From positions 124,001-188,000 of the forward strand of contig NZ_JNXI01000019.1 in the NCBI RefSeq assembly GCF_000717055.1: a DNA stretch of 64,000 nt, in the 5' to 3' direction. Position numbers and translations under genes: made by a program. Positions 63,365-64,000 of this stretch are shown here, piece after piece; position 1 is the stretch's first letter; every line of letters begins with the position of its first letter. This DNA comes from Streptomyces iakyrus (GTDB lineage Bacteria > Actinomycetota > Actinomycetes > Streptomycetales > Streptomycetaceae). Below the pieces are notes generated by a model. That model ran no database searches. It worked only from the letters and a program-made list of their open reading frames with translations, and was not told where the DNA came from.

Positions 63365-64000
63365 GCGCTCTCCTCGGATACGACCTGGATGTGTGTGCGG
63401 ACGAGGTCCCGGATCGTGCCGGTGACCAGCTCGGGCGCCTCGACGGGCGTCATGTGTCCGATGCCGGGCAGTTCGACGATGCCCGTGCAGTGCGGCAGCG
63501 CGGCGGCCATGGCCCGGGCCTGCACCGGCGGCGTCAGCCGGTCCGCCGTCCCGACGATCACGGCCGTGGGCACGTCCAGTTCCCGCACGCCGTGGTCGAG
63601 GTCGAGCAGATCCAGCACCTGCGACCAGGCGTGGCGGACCTTACGGGGGCAGGCGTGCACGATCCGGGCGCACGCCTCGATCATGTCCGGGGCCGAAGCG
63701 GGGCCCATGGTCCCGTACTTGAGGATCCGGCGGGCCAGCGGCGTGACCGGCCCGAGCGGGGCACGGCTGCCGAGGATCCGCCGGGTCAGCCAGGTTCGCA
63801 CCGGCCCCGCTCGCAGCGGGACGACGGTGGAGGCCGCGACCAGCTGCGAACTGCCCGTGCTGCACAGCAGGACGGCGGCAGCGTGCGCCCGGAAGGCGGC
63901 TCTCCCGGAGGCGGCCATGACGGTCATCCCCCCCATCGAGTGCCCGGCGACCACGGCCTGTTCACCGGGCGCGAGGGTGGCCTCCAGTACGGCTTCCAGA
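63361..64000 (-). CDS. Alpha/beta hydrolase, N-terminus outside window
   Basis: 213 residues are visible. The nucleophile elbow GHSMGG, an acid in VIVGTADRLTPP and the final His in LPGIGHMTPVEAP complete a hydrolase triad. The frame is open to the window edge, so the start lies beyond it. It ends in the SDR start codon (ATGA overlap). Confidence 0.88.
   Translation of the reverse strand, partial: LEAVLEATLAPGEQAVVAGHSMGGMTVMAASGRAAFRAHAAAVLLCSTGSSQLVAASTVVPLRAGPVRTWLTRRILGSRAPLGPVTPLARRILKYGTMGPASAPDMIEACARIVHACPRKVRHAWSQVLDLLDLDHGVRELDVPTAVIVGTADRLTPPVQARAMAAALPHCTGIVELPGIGHMTPVEAPELVTGTIRDLVRTHIQVVSEESA

Overview
The window is a very GC-rich stretch of actinobacterial chromosome and is almost certainly from a Streptomyces. 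The third codon position is nearly always G or C, GTG starts are common, and several starts look leaderless. It carries Streptomyces-restricted genes (an SsgA-like protein, a WhiJ-type regulator/DUF397/ATPase module, SUKH-domain proteins) and the housekeeping order tatD-rpfB-rsmA-ispE that is shared with mycobacteria. Gene content and order match the part of the S. coelicolor chromosome that holds glmU, ppc, tam/tamR, galTEK, the pmt gene and ssgE.

Layout, left end (1-4.3 kb): a group of polymorphic-toxin-type proteins. On the minus strand are a YrhB/Imm35-like protein (cut by the window edge) and an HNH(WHH)-SUKH fusion. Diverging from them on the plus strand are a free-standing YwqJ-type deaminase and a SUKH-3 immunity-like protein. 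An orphan sensor kinase follows. 4.4-10.3 kb: an HTH protein with a LAGLIDADG-like segment, tRNA-Gln(TTG), glmU-prs, rplY and pth. 10.3-17.3 kb: ppc, a membrane desaturase with its TetR regulator, the divergent tam/tamR pair, and a LuxR-type response regulator. 17.5-24.6 kb: a GNAT acetyltransferase, a decayed secreted-protein gene, the galTEK operon facing a sodium:solute symporter, and a response regulator that has lost the end of its DNA-binding domain.

24.8-37.9 kb: two tandem Pro/Gly/Tyr-rich membrane proteins with PQQ-type beta-propellers, an ABC-F ATPase, an ankyrin/HEAT protein, then ispE-rsmA-rpfB-tatD, a zinc-ribbon protein and rsmI. 38.0-44.5 kb: protein O-mannosyltransferase, an 825-base gap with a possible 40-residue membrane protein, two tandem penicillin-binding proteins, and ssgE. 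The mannosyltransferase, PBPs, RpfB and SsgE give this part a cell-envelope and sporulation character. 44.6-49.7 kb: a three-gene ECF-type nickel/cobalt transporter with a Nur-box-like site, ohrR-ohrA for organic peroxide defence, an EstB-type serine hydrolase and a DUF1876 protein.

49.8-64 kb: an EamA transporter, a YbaK/ProX-type deacylase, an IS200/IS605 element with intact tnpA and a broken tnpB, a glutathione-independent formaldehyde dehydrogenase, a WhiJ-like regulator/DUF397/ATPase trio, a TetR-controlled MMPL exporter, a tricorn protease, a small charged protein, an SDR, and an alpha/beta hydrolase cut by the window edge. I saw no CRISPR array, rRNA operon, prophage or large biosynthetic cluster. 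The strongest candidate for unexplored biology is the deaminase/HNH/SUKH group at the left end.
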